Shown here in pieces: positions 56,865-64,000 of a DNA stretch of 64,000 bases. Origin of the DNA: Prevotella sp. Lineage in GTDB: Bacteria > Bacteroidota > Bacteroidia > Bacteroidales > Bacteroidaceae. Made by a program: the position numbers and the translations under genes. Below the pieces are notes generated by a model. That model ran no database searches and was not told the origin of the DNA. It saw only the letters and a program-made list of their open reading frames with translations. Location: positions 1 to 64,000 of the forward strand of contig JAFUUL010000142.1 of assembly GCA_017483805.1 (NCBI GenBank). The letters are read 5' to 3'. Each line of letters starts with the position of its first letter. Position 1 is the first letter of the stretch.

Positions 56865-58442
56865 TTACTTGCTTACTTCGTTTTCCTCCTGCATGTCGAT
56901 GAACTGACGGTTGGCATCGTAGAACTCGTACTGCAGGAACGCCATCTTCTGGCTGGGAATGATGCGCACGCCCAGTCCGTACTTCATCTGCCAGCGACGC
57001 TTCAGCGAGAAGACGCCTTTGTTGATATAGGCAGCCACATAGGGGTGGACGTGGAGCGAGAAACGCTTGATGCCGATCTTGTTGACAAGAACATCAATTT
57101 TGCTTTCGAGTTGGTCGGTGAACAGGATGCTCGACTTGATTTTTCCAGTGCCGTGACAAGTGGGGCAGGTCTCCTCGACGGCCACGTCCATAGCAGGACG
57201 TACGCGCTGGCGGGTGATCTGCATCAGCCCGAACTTGCTCAGTGGCAGGATGTTGTGGCGGGCACGGTCTTTCTTCATGTTCTCGCACATCCTCTCGTAG
57301 AGCAGTTGGCGGTCTTCGGCCAGGTTCATGTCGATGAAGTCAACGACGATGATGCCGCCCATGTCCCTCAGTCGTAACTGGCGAGCCAGTTCGTCGGCGG
57401 CTCCCAAGTTGGTCTCCAGTGCATTGGCTTCCTGTCCGTTTTCTTTCTTGATGCGCGTACCACTATTGACGTCTACCACATGCATGGCTTCGGTGTGCTC
57501 GATGATGAGGTAGGCTCCCCGCTTATAGTTGACGGTGCGCCCGAAGCCAGACTTGATCTGCTTCGTGACGTTGAAATTGTCGAAGATGGGAACCTTGCCG
57601 TTGTAGAGTTTCACGATCTCAGCCTTATCGGGGGCGATAAGTGACAGATAGTCGTGAATCTGGCGGTGAATCTCGGCATCGTTCACATAGATTCCGTCGT
57701 AAGTGGGGTTGAAGAGGTCGCGCAACAGGGCTACGGCGCGCGTCTGCTCTTCAAACAACAGCAGGGGCCGCTCGATGGTCTTCTGGAACTTGGTGATAGC
57801 ATCGTCCCATCGCTTGAGCAGCACCTTCAACTCCTGATCGAGTTCGGCTGCTCGTTTTCCTTCGGCCACCGTGCGCACGATGACGCCGAAGTTCTTCGGC
57901 TTCATGCTCTGCACCAGTTGCTTGAGTCTGCTGCGCTCTTCGCCGCGCTTGATTTTGCTGCTGACCGAAACCTTGTCGCCAAAGGGTATCAGAACCATGT
58001 AGCGTCCGGCGAAACTGAGTTCGCACGTCAGGCGCGGCCCTTTGGTGTTGATGGGTTCCTTGACCACCTGTACCAGAATCTCCTGTCCCACCTTGAGGAC
58101 GTTCTGTATGCTGCCCTCCTTAGGCAGGGTAGGCTGGACGGTGGCTTTCCCGATAGGGTAGAGTTTCTTCCGGTCGCTGGCAACCTGTTTCAGATATTTC
58201 TCGTAAGAACCAAATTGAAGTCCAAGGTCAAGATAGTGCAGGAAGGCGTCTTTCTCAGAGCCCACATCGACGAAGCAAGCGTTGAGCCCGGGCATCAGTT
58301 TGCGAACCTTGCCCACGTAGATGTTGCCCACGGCGAAAGTCGTTTCGCGCGGTTCGTTCTGATATTCCACCAGGCTCTTGTCTTCGAGCAGCGCGATGGA
58401 TATCTCTTTGGGCTGGACATCGATGATTACTTCGCTTGTCAT
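56865..58442 (-). CDS. rng: Ribonuclease E/G family endoribonuclease
   Basis: Single-strand endoribonuclease for rRNA maturation and mRNA decay. 525 residues. The S1 domain is at about 35-125 (GNIYVGKVRKLMPGLNACFV). The nuclease core has ERPLLLFEEQ near 228, YKRGAYLIIEHTEAMHVVDV near 300, and GGIIVVDFIDM near 357-367 with the catalytic Asp. The zinc link CPTCHGTGK near 436 joins the subunits. No C-terminal scaffold domain, so RNase G-like. It lies 108 bases downstream of the 29-residue basic protein, with a strong hairpin between them. Confidence 0.93.
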   Translation of the reverse strand: MTSEVIIDVQPKEISIALLEDKSLVEYQNEPRETTFAVGNIYVGKVRKLMPGLNACFVDVGSEKDAFLHYLDLGLQFGSYEKYLKQVASDRKKLYPIGKATVQPTLPKEGSIQNVLKVGQEILVQVVKEPINTKGPRLTCELSFAGRYMVLIPFGDKVSVSSKIKRGEERSRLKQLVQSMKPKNFGVIVRTVAEGKRAAELDQELKVLLKRWDDAITKFQKTIERPLLLFEEQTRAVALLRDLFNPTYDGIYVNDAEIHRQIHDYLSLIAPDKAEIVKLYNGKVPIFDNFNVTKQIKSGFGRTVNYKRGAYLIIEHTEAMHVVDVNSGTRIKKENGQEANALETNLGAADELARQLRLRDMGGIIVVDFIDMNLAEDRQLLYERMCENMKKDRARHNILPLSKFGLMQITRQRVRPAMDVAVEETCPTCHGTGKIKSSILFTDQLESKIDVLVNKIGIKRFSLHVHPYVAAYINKGVFSLKRRWQMKYGLGVRIIPSQKMAFLQYEFYDANRQFIDMQEENEVSK

Positions 58443-58480
58443 TCTTTTGTTACTTGCTTGACGTTTGGTGAATTACTACA

Positions 58481-58528
58481 GAAAAGGGTGCACCTCAGCA
58501 TATCGCTATGCATTGGTACACTCCTTTC
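58481..58528 (-). promoter_or_regulatory. Long hairpin in the rng leader
   Basis: On the sense strand GAAAGGAGTGTACC pairs with GGTGCACCCTTTTC (two G:U pairs and one mismatch), with inner stem GCATA/TATGC and loop GCGA. It lies between the small basic gene and rng, about 39 bases before the rng start. The 3' side continues CTTTTCTG, so it could be a weak terminator or a 5' regulatory element. Confidence 0.6.
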
Positions 58529-58550
58529 ATTCTTTCTGTCGGCAAAGGGC

Positions 58551-58640
58551 TTACTTGCTCTTATGACGATTCTTGCGCAGTCTCTTCTTGCGCTTGTGAG
58601 TAGCCATCTTGTGGCCCTTCTTCTTTTTTCCGTTTGGCAT
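58551..58640 (-). CDS. 29-residue very basic protein, conserved-looking
   Basis: Begins MPNGKKKKGHKMATHKRKKR and ends in RHKSK. 29 residues, of which about 17 are Lys, Arg or His. ATG, TAA and clean codon use; no promoter of its own. It resembles small Lys/Arg-rich peptides annotated as hypothetical in Bacteroidales genomes beside HU or RNase genes; my recollection is from family likeness, not a search. Ribosome association is plausible because of its composition, which is like the smallest ribosomal proteins. Order is HU - this gene - rng, all on the minus strand, HU ending 46 bases upstream. Confidence 0.7.
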   Translation of the reverse strand: MPNGKKKKGHKMATHKRKKRLRKNRHKSK

Positions 58641-58686
58641 AATTTAATGAAATGATTATTTGTTGTTTAACTTATTTATATAGATC

Positions 58687-58968
58687 TTACTCTTTCGTCA
58701 TGCGGTCGATGAAACTCTTGCAGGGCTTGAAGGCGGGCAGGTCGTGCGCGTCAATCACCAGCGTAGTGTTCTTCGAGATGTTGCGGGCCGTCTTCTTGGC
58801 GCGGTGCTTGACAATGAAACTGCCGAATCCACGAAGGTAGACATTCTCTTTATTGTCGGCCAAACTATTGCGGATTTCCTCCATAAAAGCCTCTACGACA
58901 ACAGACACGTCTCTGGGTGCTACGCCTGTCTGTAGGGCTATCGTCTTGACTATTTCAGCCTTGGTCAT
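58687..58968 (-). CDS. HU-family DNA-binding protein
   Basis: 93 residues. Histone-like dimer that bends DNA. MTKAEIVKTIALQTGVAPRD helix-turn start, VYLRGFGSFIVKHRAKKTAR containing the beta-arm, then ARNISKNTTLVIDAHDLPAF, which differs from standard HU (GRNPQTGE, PAARVPKF) in the arm tip, reading KNTTLVIDAHD. That suggests altered DNA specificity, and the family often occurs in several copies in this phylum. Confidence 0.93.
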   Translation of the reverse strand: MTKAEIVKTIALQTGVAPRDVSVVVEAFMEEIRNSLADNKENVYLRGFGSFIVKHRAKKTARNISKNTTLVIDAHDLPAFKPCKSFIDRMTKE

Positions 58969-59017
58969 ATTGCTTTCTCCTTAATATTTTTTTATAGTTA
59001 CTTCTTGTTTTGGACTG

Positions 59018-59025
59018 CAAAATTA
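59018..59025 (-). promoter_or_regulatory. Promoter -7 element of the HU gene
   Basis: TAATTTTG on the minus strand, 49 bases before the ATG at 58968. Confidence 0.6.
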
Positions 59026-59093
59026 CTCATTTTCAGTCAGATAAGGAAATTTTTTGCCGACTTTTTTGAAAAAAATCGTATTAATGCCCTTTT

Positions 59094-59792
59094 TTAATCT
59101 CCGAAATAGGCAGTAAGTTCCTCTTTGGCCGCAGAATCCTGATTGCTCAGGTCGCGGATGATTTCTCCCTTCTCCATCAGGGCGATGCGCGTAGAGATGT
59201 CTGTCGTGTGCTGCAGATTGTGGCTGCTGATGATGATCGTGGCCTGCGTTTGCGTCGCATAGTCTGTGATAGTGCGCTTGAGTACGTTCTGGCTGGTGGG
59301 GTCGAGGAAGTTGAACGGTTCGTCGAGAATCACCAGTTTGGGCTGACGGATGAGCGCAGAGATGATGCCCACCTTCTGCTTGTTGCCTGCCGAGAGGTTG
59401 CGGATGAGTTTCTTCTGTCCGAAGACCTCACCGCCCGACAGGTGTTCGTACTGCAGCAGCCGTTCGTCGATGGCCTTTTGGGGGATGTTGCTGATCTTTC
59501 CGATGAAGGCGAAGTATTCCTCTGGCGTCAGGTAGTCGATGAGGAAACTGTCGTCCACATAGGCGCCCACGTCCTGTTTCCAGGCTTCTGATGCTGAGGG
59601 GTCGATGCCGTCCAGTTCCACGTGGCCCTCGTCAGGCTTCAGCAGGTCGAGCATCATGCGGAAGAGGGTGGTCTTGCCGGCCCCGTTGTTGCCCACCAGG
59701 CCCAGAATATCGCCATCGTTGATGGTGAACGACGGGATATTGCAGGCGATGGTCTCACCGAATTGCTTCCTGAGGTTTTCTATCTTGATCAT
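59094..59792 (-). CDS. ABC transporter ATP-binding protein
   Basis: 232 residues, a complete ABC ATPase: Walker A GLVGNNGAGKTTLF near residues 31-44, Q-loop region near 80, signature LSAGNKQK near 133-140 (LSAGN rather than LSGGQ), Walker B LVILDEPF near 153, switch His in IISSHN near 187. No membrane domain of its own is adjacent. The LSAGN signature and length fit the ABC-2 transporter class (Cu-processing/antibiotic-exporter type). It follows secA by 21 bases, probably by accident. The DUF5687 membrane protein at 26422 is a candidate partner. Confidence 0.9.
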   Translation of the reverse strand: MIKIENLRKQFGETIACNIPSFTINDGDILGLVGNNGAGKTTLFRMMLDLLKPDEGHVELDGIDPSASEAWKQDVGAYVDDSFLIDYLTPEEYFAFIGKISNIPQKAIDERLLQYEHLSGGEVFGQKKLIRNLSAGNKQKVGIISALIRQPKLVILDEPFNFLDPTSQNVLKRTITDYATQTQATIIISSHNLQHTTDISTRIALMEKGEIIRDLSNQDSAAKEELTAYFGD

Positions 59793-59813
59793 GATATGTG
59801 TGCTTCTTGCAGG

Positions 59814-62800
59814 TTATGCTAAACCACGTCCGTGGCAGTTCTTGAACTTCTTGCCGCTGCCGCAGGGACAGGGATCATTGCGTCCGGGCAGTTTGTCCTT
59901 CACCACCGGGTTGCGCGGCTGCTGGGCACGGGTGTCCTGCTGAGCAGCGGCCTGCTGTCGGCGATCCACAATCTGCTCTTCCTGCAGGTTCTGCTTGTTC
60001 TCGGTGTATTGGCGGCGGTCGGTGTGCTGCTCGGGAGCGGCTTCGCGCACCTCCTGCTGCATCTCGGGGATGGAGCCTCGGTTGAGCACGGCCATTGCAC
60101 GGTTGTTCATCTCGTTGATCATGTTGTCCCAGACCTTGGCACTCTCCAGTTTGAAGATCAGGAGCGGGTCTTTCTGCTCGTAACTGGCGTTCTGCACGGA
60201 GTGGCGCAGTTCGTCGAGTTCGCGCAGGTTCTCCTTCCACGACTCGTCGATGATGTGCAGCAGCATCTGCTTCTCAAACTCCTTGACCACCGACTTGCAC
60301 TCAGACTCATAGGCCTCCTGCAAGTTGCAGGCGATGTTGTAGACCTTGCGACCGTCGGTGATGGGCACGATGATGCGCTCGTACAGTTGGCCCTGCTCTT
60401 CGAATACGCGCTTGATGACGGGCCAAGCCACCTCGCGGATGTGCTCCGTCTTGCGGTTGAAGTTGGCCAGTGCTGCCTGAAATGATTCTTCGGCCAACTG
60501 GTCAGGCTTGCCGCTGAGGAACTGCTCTTCGGTGAAGGGCACTTCCATAGCGAACAGATGGAGGAACTCCTCCTTGCAGCCCTGGTAGTCGTTGCGCTCG
60601 ATGATGGTCGACACGCGATCCCAGATAGTGTTGGCTATGTCCATACCGATGCGCTCACCCATCAGAGCGTGGCGGCGCTTCTCATAGATGACGGTGCGCT
60701 GCTTGTTCATCACGTCGTCATATTCCAGCAGGCGCTTACGGATGCCGAAGTTGTTCTCCTCAACCTTCTTCTGGGCGCGCTCGATGCTTCTCGAAATCAT
60801 GGGGTGCTCGATCATCTCACCCTCCTTGAAGCCCAGTTTGTCCATCACGGATGCGATGCGTTCGCTGGCGAACAGACGCATCAGTTTGTCTTCCAGCGAT
60901 ACGTAGAAGACGCTGGAGCCCGGATCACCCTGACGGCCGGCACGACCGCGCAATTGACGATCTACGCGGCGGCTCTCGTGACGCTCTGTGCCGATGATGG
61001 CCAGACCTCCGGCGGCCTTCACCTCGGGCGACAGTTTGATGTCGGTACCGCGACCGGCCATGTTGGTGGCAATCGTCACTGCACCCAGCCCGTTTCTGTC
61101 TTGCTGACCGGCCAGTGCCACAATGTCGGCCTCCTTCTGGTGCAACTTGGCATTCAGCACTTGGTGAGGTATGCCCTCGCGCTTGCCTGTTTCAGGATCT
61201 ACGTACATGTCGAGCATGCGCGACAGCAACTCGGAGATCTCCACCGAGGTCGTACCGATCAGGGTGGGGCGTCCCGACTTGCGCATCTTCACCACCTCTT
61301 CGATGACGGCGCGATACTTGTCGCGTGCCGTCTTGTAGACGCGGTCGTCCATATCGTTGCGGGCGATGGGCTTGTTGGTGGGAATCTCCACCACGTCCAG
61401 TTTATAGATATCCCAGAACTCGCCGGCCTCGGTGATGGCCGTACCGGTCATACCCGCCAGTTTGTGGTACATGCGGAAGTAGTTCTGCAGGGTGATGGTG
61501 GCAAAGGTCTGTGTAGCGGCTTCCACCTTCACGTGCTCCTTGGCCTCCACAGCCTGGTGGAGTCCGTCGCTCCAGCGGCGGCCCTCCATGATACGGCCTG
61601 TCTGCTCGTCGACGATTTTCACTTCGCCGTCGATGACCACGTACTCGTCATCCTTGTTGAACATCGTGTAGGCCTTCAGCAACTGCTGCAGCGTGTGCAC
61701 GCGCTCACTCTGTATGGCATAGTGGTTCATCAGTTCGTCTTTCTTGTTCAGGCGCTCTTCATCGTTCAGCCCGGTCTCGGCCTCTAGAGCCGAAAGTTGC
61801 GATGCAATGTCGGGCAGCACGAACAGTTCGGGGTCGTTCACCTGATTGGCCAGCCAAGCAGTGCCTTTGTCGGTCAGGTCGCAGGAGTTCAGTTTTTCGT
61901 CGACCACGAAGTAGAGCGGCTCGGTGACCTCGTGCATACGGCGGTTGTTGTTCTCCATATACATTTCCTCCGTCTTCAGCATACCAGCCTTGATGCCTTC
62001 CTCTGACAGATACTTGATGAGGGGCTTGTTCTTGGGGAGACACTTGTGCGAGCGGTAGAGCGAGAGGAAGCCCTCGTCGGTCAGTTTCTTGTCGTTCTTC
62101 TCCTGACCCTCCGAGATCTTCTGCTTGGCGTCTGCCAGGAACTGGGTGGCCAGTTGGCGCTGCACGCCGAAGAGTTTCTCCACCAGTGGCTGATACTCCT
62201 CGAACATCTGCACCTCGCCCTTCGGCACGGGGCCACTAATAATAAGAGGTGTACGGGCATCGTCGATCAGCACTGAGTCGACCTCGTCGACGATGGCATA
62301 GTTGTGGGCGCGCTGCACCAGATCTGAGGGCGATACGGCCATGTTGTCACGCAGATAGTCAAAGCCGAACTCGTTGTTCGTGCCGAAGGTGATGTCGGCC
62401 TGATAGGCCTTGCGGCGTGCGGCCGAGTTTGGCTGGTGCTTGTCGATACAGTCGACGGAGAGACCGTGGAACATGTAGAGCGGGCCCATCCACTCAGAGT
62501 CACGCTTGGCCAAATAGTCGTTGACCGTCACCACGTGAACGCCGTTGCCGGTCAGGGCGTTGAGGAACACGGGCAGCGTTGCCACCAGCGTCTTACCTTC
62601 ACCTGTGGCCATCTCGGCAATCTTGCCCTGATGCAGCACCACGCCGCCGAAGAGTTGCACGTCGTAGTGCACCATCTCCCATTTCAGGTCGTTGCCGCCT
62701 GCCGTCCAGTGGTTGTGGTAGATGGCCTTGTCGCCATCGATGGTGATGAAGTCCTTGCGCGGATCCCCAGCCAGTTCGCGGTCGAAGTCGGTGGCCGTGA

Positions 62801-63185
62801 CAATGGTCTCCTCGTTTTCGGCGAAGCGGCGGGCCGTCTCCTTCACGATGGCATAGACCTCAGGCATCACCTCGTCGAGTGCCTTCTCGTATTCGTCGAG
62901 TGCCTCCTTCTCAATCTTGTCAATCTTGGCGAAAATGTCGGCACGCTCTTCCAGCGGCGTGTTCTCGATGGTCGCCTTCAGCCGCTCCACCTCTTCTTTC
63001 TGGGTCTTGGCAGCGGCCTGCACTTGCTGGCGTATCTCTTGTGTCCTGGCGCGCAGGGCATCGTTGTCCAATGTCTCTACTTGGGGCGAAACAGCCTTCA
63101 CTTTCTCCACAAACGGCTGTATCTTCTTCATGTCTTTCGAAGACTTGTCACCGAACAAAGCCTTCAGAATCTTGTTGAAATTCAT
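59814..63185 (-). CDS. secA: Protein translocase ATPase SecA
   Basis: Drives preproteins through SecYEG. 1123 residues, longer than the E. coli protein. Walker [11 protein letters not shown] at 191-200, [20 protein letters not shown] near 300, the preprotein cross-linking and helical scaffold domains, and [12 protein letters not shown] for motif VI. The N-terminal 100 residues include a long charged helical insertion ([20 protein letters not shown]) common in Bacteroidota. The C-terminus has the SEC-C zinc motif [16 protein letters not shown] at about 1104-1119, which binds SecB or the ribosome, after a Gln-rich disordered stretch. Confidence 0.97.
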   Translation of the reverse strand: MNFNKILKALFGDKSSKDMKKIQPFVEKVKAVSPQVETLDNDALRARTQEIRQQVQAAAKTQKEEVERLKATIENTPLEERADIFAKIDKIEKEALDEYEKALDEVMPEVYAIVKETARRFAENEETIVTATDFDRELAGDPRKDFITIDGDKAIYHNHWTAGGNDLKWEMVHYDVQLFGGVVLHQGKIAEMATGEGKTLVATLPVFLNALTGNGVHVVTVNDYLAKRDSEWMGPLYMFHGLSVDCIDKHQPNSAARRKAYQADITFGTNNEFGFDYLRDNMAVSPSDLVQRAHNYAIVDEVDSVLIDDARTPLIISGPVPKGEVQMFEEYQPLVEKLFGVQRQLATQFLADAKQKISEGQEKNDKKLTDEGFLSLYRSHKCLPKNKPLIKYLSEEGIKAGMLKTEEMYMENNNRRMHEVTEPLYFVVDEKLNSCDLTDKGTAWLANQVNDPELFVLPDIASQLSALEAETGLNDEERLNKKDELMNHYAIQSERVHTLQQLLKAYTMFNKDDEYVVIDGEVKIVDEQTGRIMEGRRWSDGLHQAVEAKEHVKVEAATQTFATITLQNYFRMYHKLAGMTGTAITEAGEFWDIYKLDVVEIPTNKPIARNDMDDRVYKTARDKYRAVIEEVVKMRKSGRPTLIGTTSVEISELLSRMLDMYVDPETGKREGIPHQVLNAKLHQKEADIVALAGQQDRNGLGAVTIATNMAGRGTDIKLSPEVKAAGGLAIIGTERHESRRVDRQLRGRAGRQGDPGSSVFYVSLEDKLMRLFASERIASVMDKLGFKEGEMIEHPMISRSIERAQKKVEENNFGIRKRLLEYDDVMNKQRTVIYEKRRHALMGERIGMDIANTIWDRVSTIIERNDYQGCKEEFLHLFAMEVPFTEEQFLSGKPDQLAEESFQAALANFNRKTEHIREVAWPVIKRVFEEQGQLYERIIVPITDGRKVYNIACNLQEAYESECKSVVKEFEKQMLLHIIDESWKENLRELDELRHSVQNASYEQKDPLLIFKLESAKVWDNMINEMNNRAMAVLNRGSIPEMQQEVREAAPEQHTDRRQYTENKQNLQEEQIVDRRQQAAAQQDTRAQQPRNPVVKDKLPGRNDPCPCGSGKKFKNCHGRGLA

Positions 63186-63230
63186 CTTTATAATTGCGAT
63201 TTACTTGTTACTGATTTGTGATTTGGGGTG

Positions 63231-63264
63231 CAAAGTTACTGATTTTTTGCCAATTAAAAGCAAA
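63231..63264 (-). promoter_or_regulatory. Promoter of secA
   Basis: Minus strand TTTG (63261-63264), 22 bases, TAACTTTG (63231-63238); leader about 40 bases to the ATG at 63185. The -7 element is perfect, the spacer slightly long. Confidence 0.65.
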
Positions 63265-63291
63265 AAACGTCCATTATTTGCTGAAAGAATG

Positions 63292-64000
63292 TCAGAATAA
63301 CGGCTTGGAAGAGCATGCATTAGGGGCCCTGATGCGGATGCAGCGGGCAATGGTGGGTGCAATCTGGTCGACGGTGACAGGTGTCTGCACCTGTTCCGCA
63401 GGGGTGCCTGCTCCCCAGAAGATGATGGGGAACTGAGTGAACGATGCCCTCTGAAGCACGTCTTCCTGTGTGTCCTCGTGGTGTATGCGCCAGCCGGGAG
63501 CCGCCTCTACAACGATGTCTCCGCAGCGTTCGGGGCTGTAGCCATTGCGCACCTTGCGCAGGTATTCGTTCTGAGTGGTGAGCAACTGCAGCGAGGTGTA
63601 GACATTCCTCACGCCCGACATCATCGACAGGAATTCCTGTGCCCTGCCGGTCGCATCGGTCACGCTGATCTTCTTCTGCTCCAGCAGTTTATGGTTCAGG
63701 TAGATCTGGTTGCCATAGGTGGCCTCCACATAGATGCCTTGTCCCCAAAACGCACCGAAGTAGATGTTCATGAGGTTGGTCGTGCGATCCATATAGAAGG
63801 TGCCCGATGGGATGCGGTACTTGTCGTAGTCGGCCGATTCCTCGTCGCTGTAGCCTGTGCTGGTCAGCACGAAGAGCACACGGTCGCGGCCGAGAGCCTT
63901 CTCGAAGTGGCTGACGAGGCGTCCGATCTCGTGGTCGAGCCTGACATAGGTGTCCTGCAACTCCATCTGACATTCTGTCACCGTGCGGTGGTTATAGTTG
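63292..64000 (-). CDS. C-terminal part of an alkaline phosphatase-superfamily protein (cut by window edge)
   Basis: Only the last 236 residues are present; the frame stays open to the right edge. RLDHEIGRLVSHFEKALGRD and DRVLFVLTSTGYSDEE match the second half of nucleotide phosphodiesterase/phosphatase-type alkaline phosphatase family proteins, and GWRIHHED supplies the late metal-binding His. It probably hydrolyses phosphate esters in the periplasm (inference). The GTG at 63981 is not the true start. Confidence 0.8.
   Translation of the reverse strand, partial: NYNHRTVTECQMELQDTYVRLDHEIGRLVSHFEKALGRDRVLFVLTSTGYSDEESADYDKYRIPSGTFYMDRTTNLMNIYFGAFWGQGIYVEATYGNQIYLNHKLLEQKKISVTDATGRAQEFLSMMSGVRNVYTSLQLLTTQNEYLRKVRNGYSPERCGDIVVEAAPGWRIHHEDTQEDVLQRASFTQFPIIFWGAGTPAEQVQTPVTVDQIAPTIARCIRIRAPNACSSKPLF

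Noticed and set aside
59060..59082. Hairpin of A and T runs after the ABC ATPase gene
   Set aside because: Pairs are only A and T runs with CGA/TCG ends; too weak to call as a terminator.
60558..61787. 409-codon plus-strand frame opposite secA
   Set aside because: Antisense to conserved SecA motifs.

Overview
The window reads as a chromosomal segment of a Bacteroidales bacterium, most probably Prevotellaceae. Reasons: at least fifteen gene starts are preceded by the Bacteroidota-type promoter (TTTG near -33, about 20 bases, then TAnnTTTG near -7); starts mostly lack a strong Shine-Dalgarno sequence; the primary sigma factor is the short form without region 1.1; and several families typical of the phylum are present (DUF5686 barrel protein, DUF5687 membrane protein, lamin-tail/OadG fusion, T9SS-like C-terminal tails, secreted PL1 pectate lyase). 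Genus is an inference. Most of the window is ordinary core genome, densely packed and in good reading frame.

Layout. 0-1.5 kb: GltD-like flavoprotein. 1.5-5.5 kb (minus): galactose cluster galM - FHS sugar transporter - galK - small membrane protein. 5.6-10.4 kb (minus): ABC-F protein, grpE, dnaJ, folC. 10.5-18.4 kb (minus): DUF5686 barrel protein and an AddAB-type helicase-nuclease pair. 18.5-19.4 kb: primary sigma factor. 19.4-20.0 kb: a gene-free stretch with an extra promoter, a possible structured RNA and a nested palindrome. 20.0-23.2 kb (minus): RNase D-like exonuclease, RlmI-like methyltransferase, tilS. 23.3-27.9 kb (plus): ftsK, lolA, DUF5687. 28-30.6 kb: small secreted protein and pectate lyase. 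30.8-36.9 kb: leucine operon leuA-leuC-leuD-second synthase-leuB, followed by a TPR protein. 37.6-39.1 kb (minus): ECF sigma factor, small one-pass membrane protein, secreted helical protein. 39.3-42.1 kb (minus): small secreted protein, rnz, lipoprotein, mazG. 42.3-49.5 kb (plus): valS, AspT-like transporter, three subunits of a sodium-pumping decarboxylase. 49.5-50.0 kb: decayed remains of a mobile cassette. 50-54.1 kb (minus): GT2 glycosyltransferase, sensorless hybrid kinase, EEP-family protein, rpiB. 54.3-56.8 kb: multidomain secreted putative metalloprotease. 56.9-59.0 kb (minus): HU, a 29-residue basic protein, RNase E/G. 59.1-63.2 kb (minus): secA and an ABC ATPase. The right edge cuts an alkaline phosphatase-family gene.

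Metabolically the segment describes galactose uptake and phosphorylation, pectin cleavage outside the cell, leucine synthesis, and part of a propionate/succinate-type sodium-pumping decarboxylase whose carboxyltransferase subunit is not here. No complete mobile element, CRISPR array, rRNA or tRNA was seen. The most unusual items are the dyad-symmetric repeat region at 19.75-19.91 kb, the possible RNA at 19.47-19.67 kb, the cassette relic at 49.6-49.9 kb, the asymmetric ABC-F ATPase, the 29-residue basic protein, an 18-base motif shared by two unrelated intercistronic spacers, and the secreted HExxH protein.
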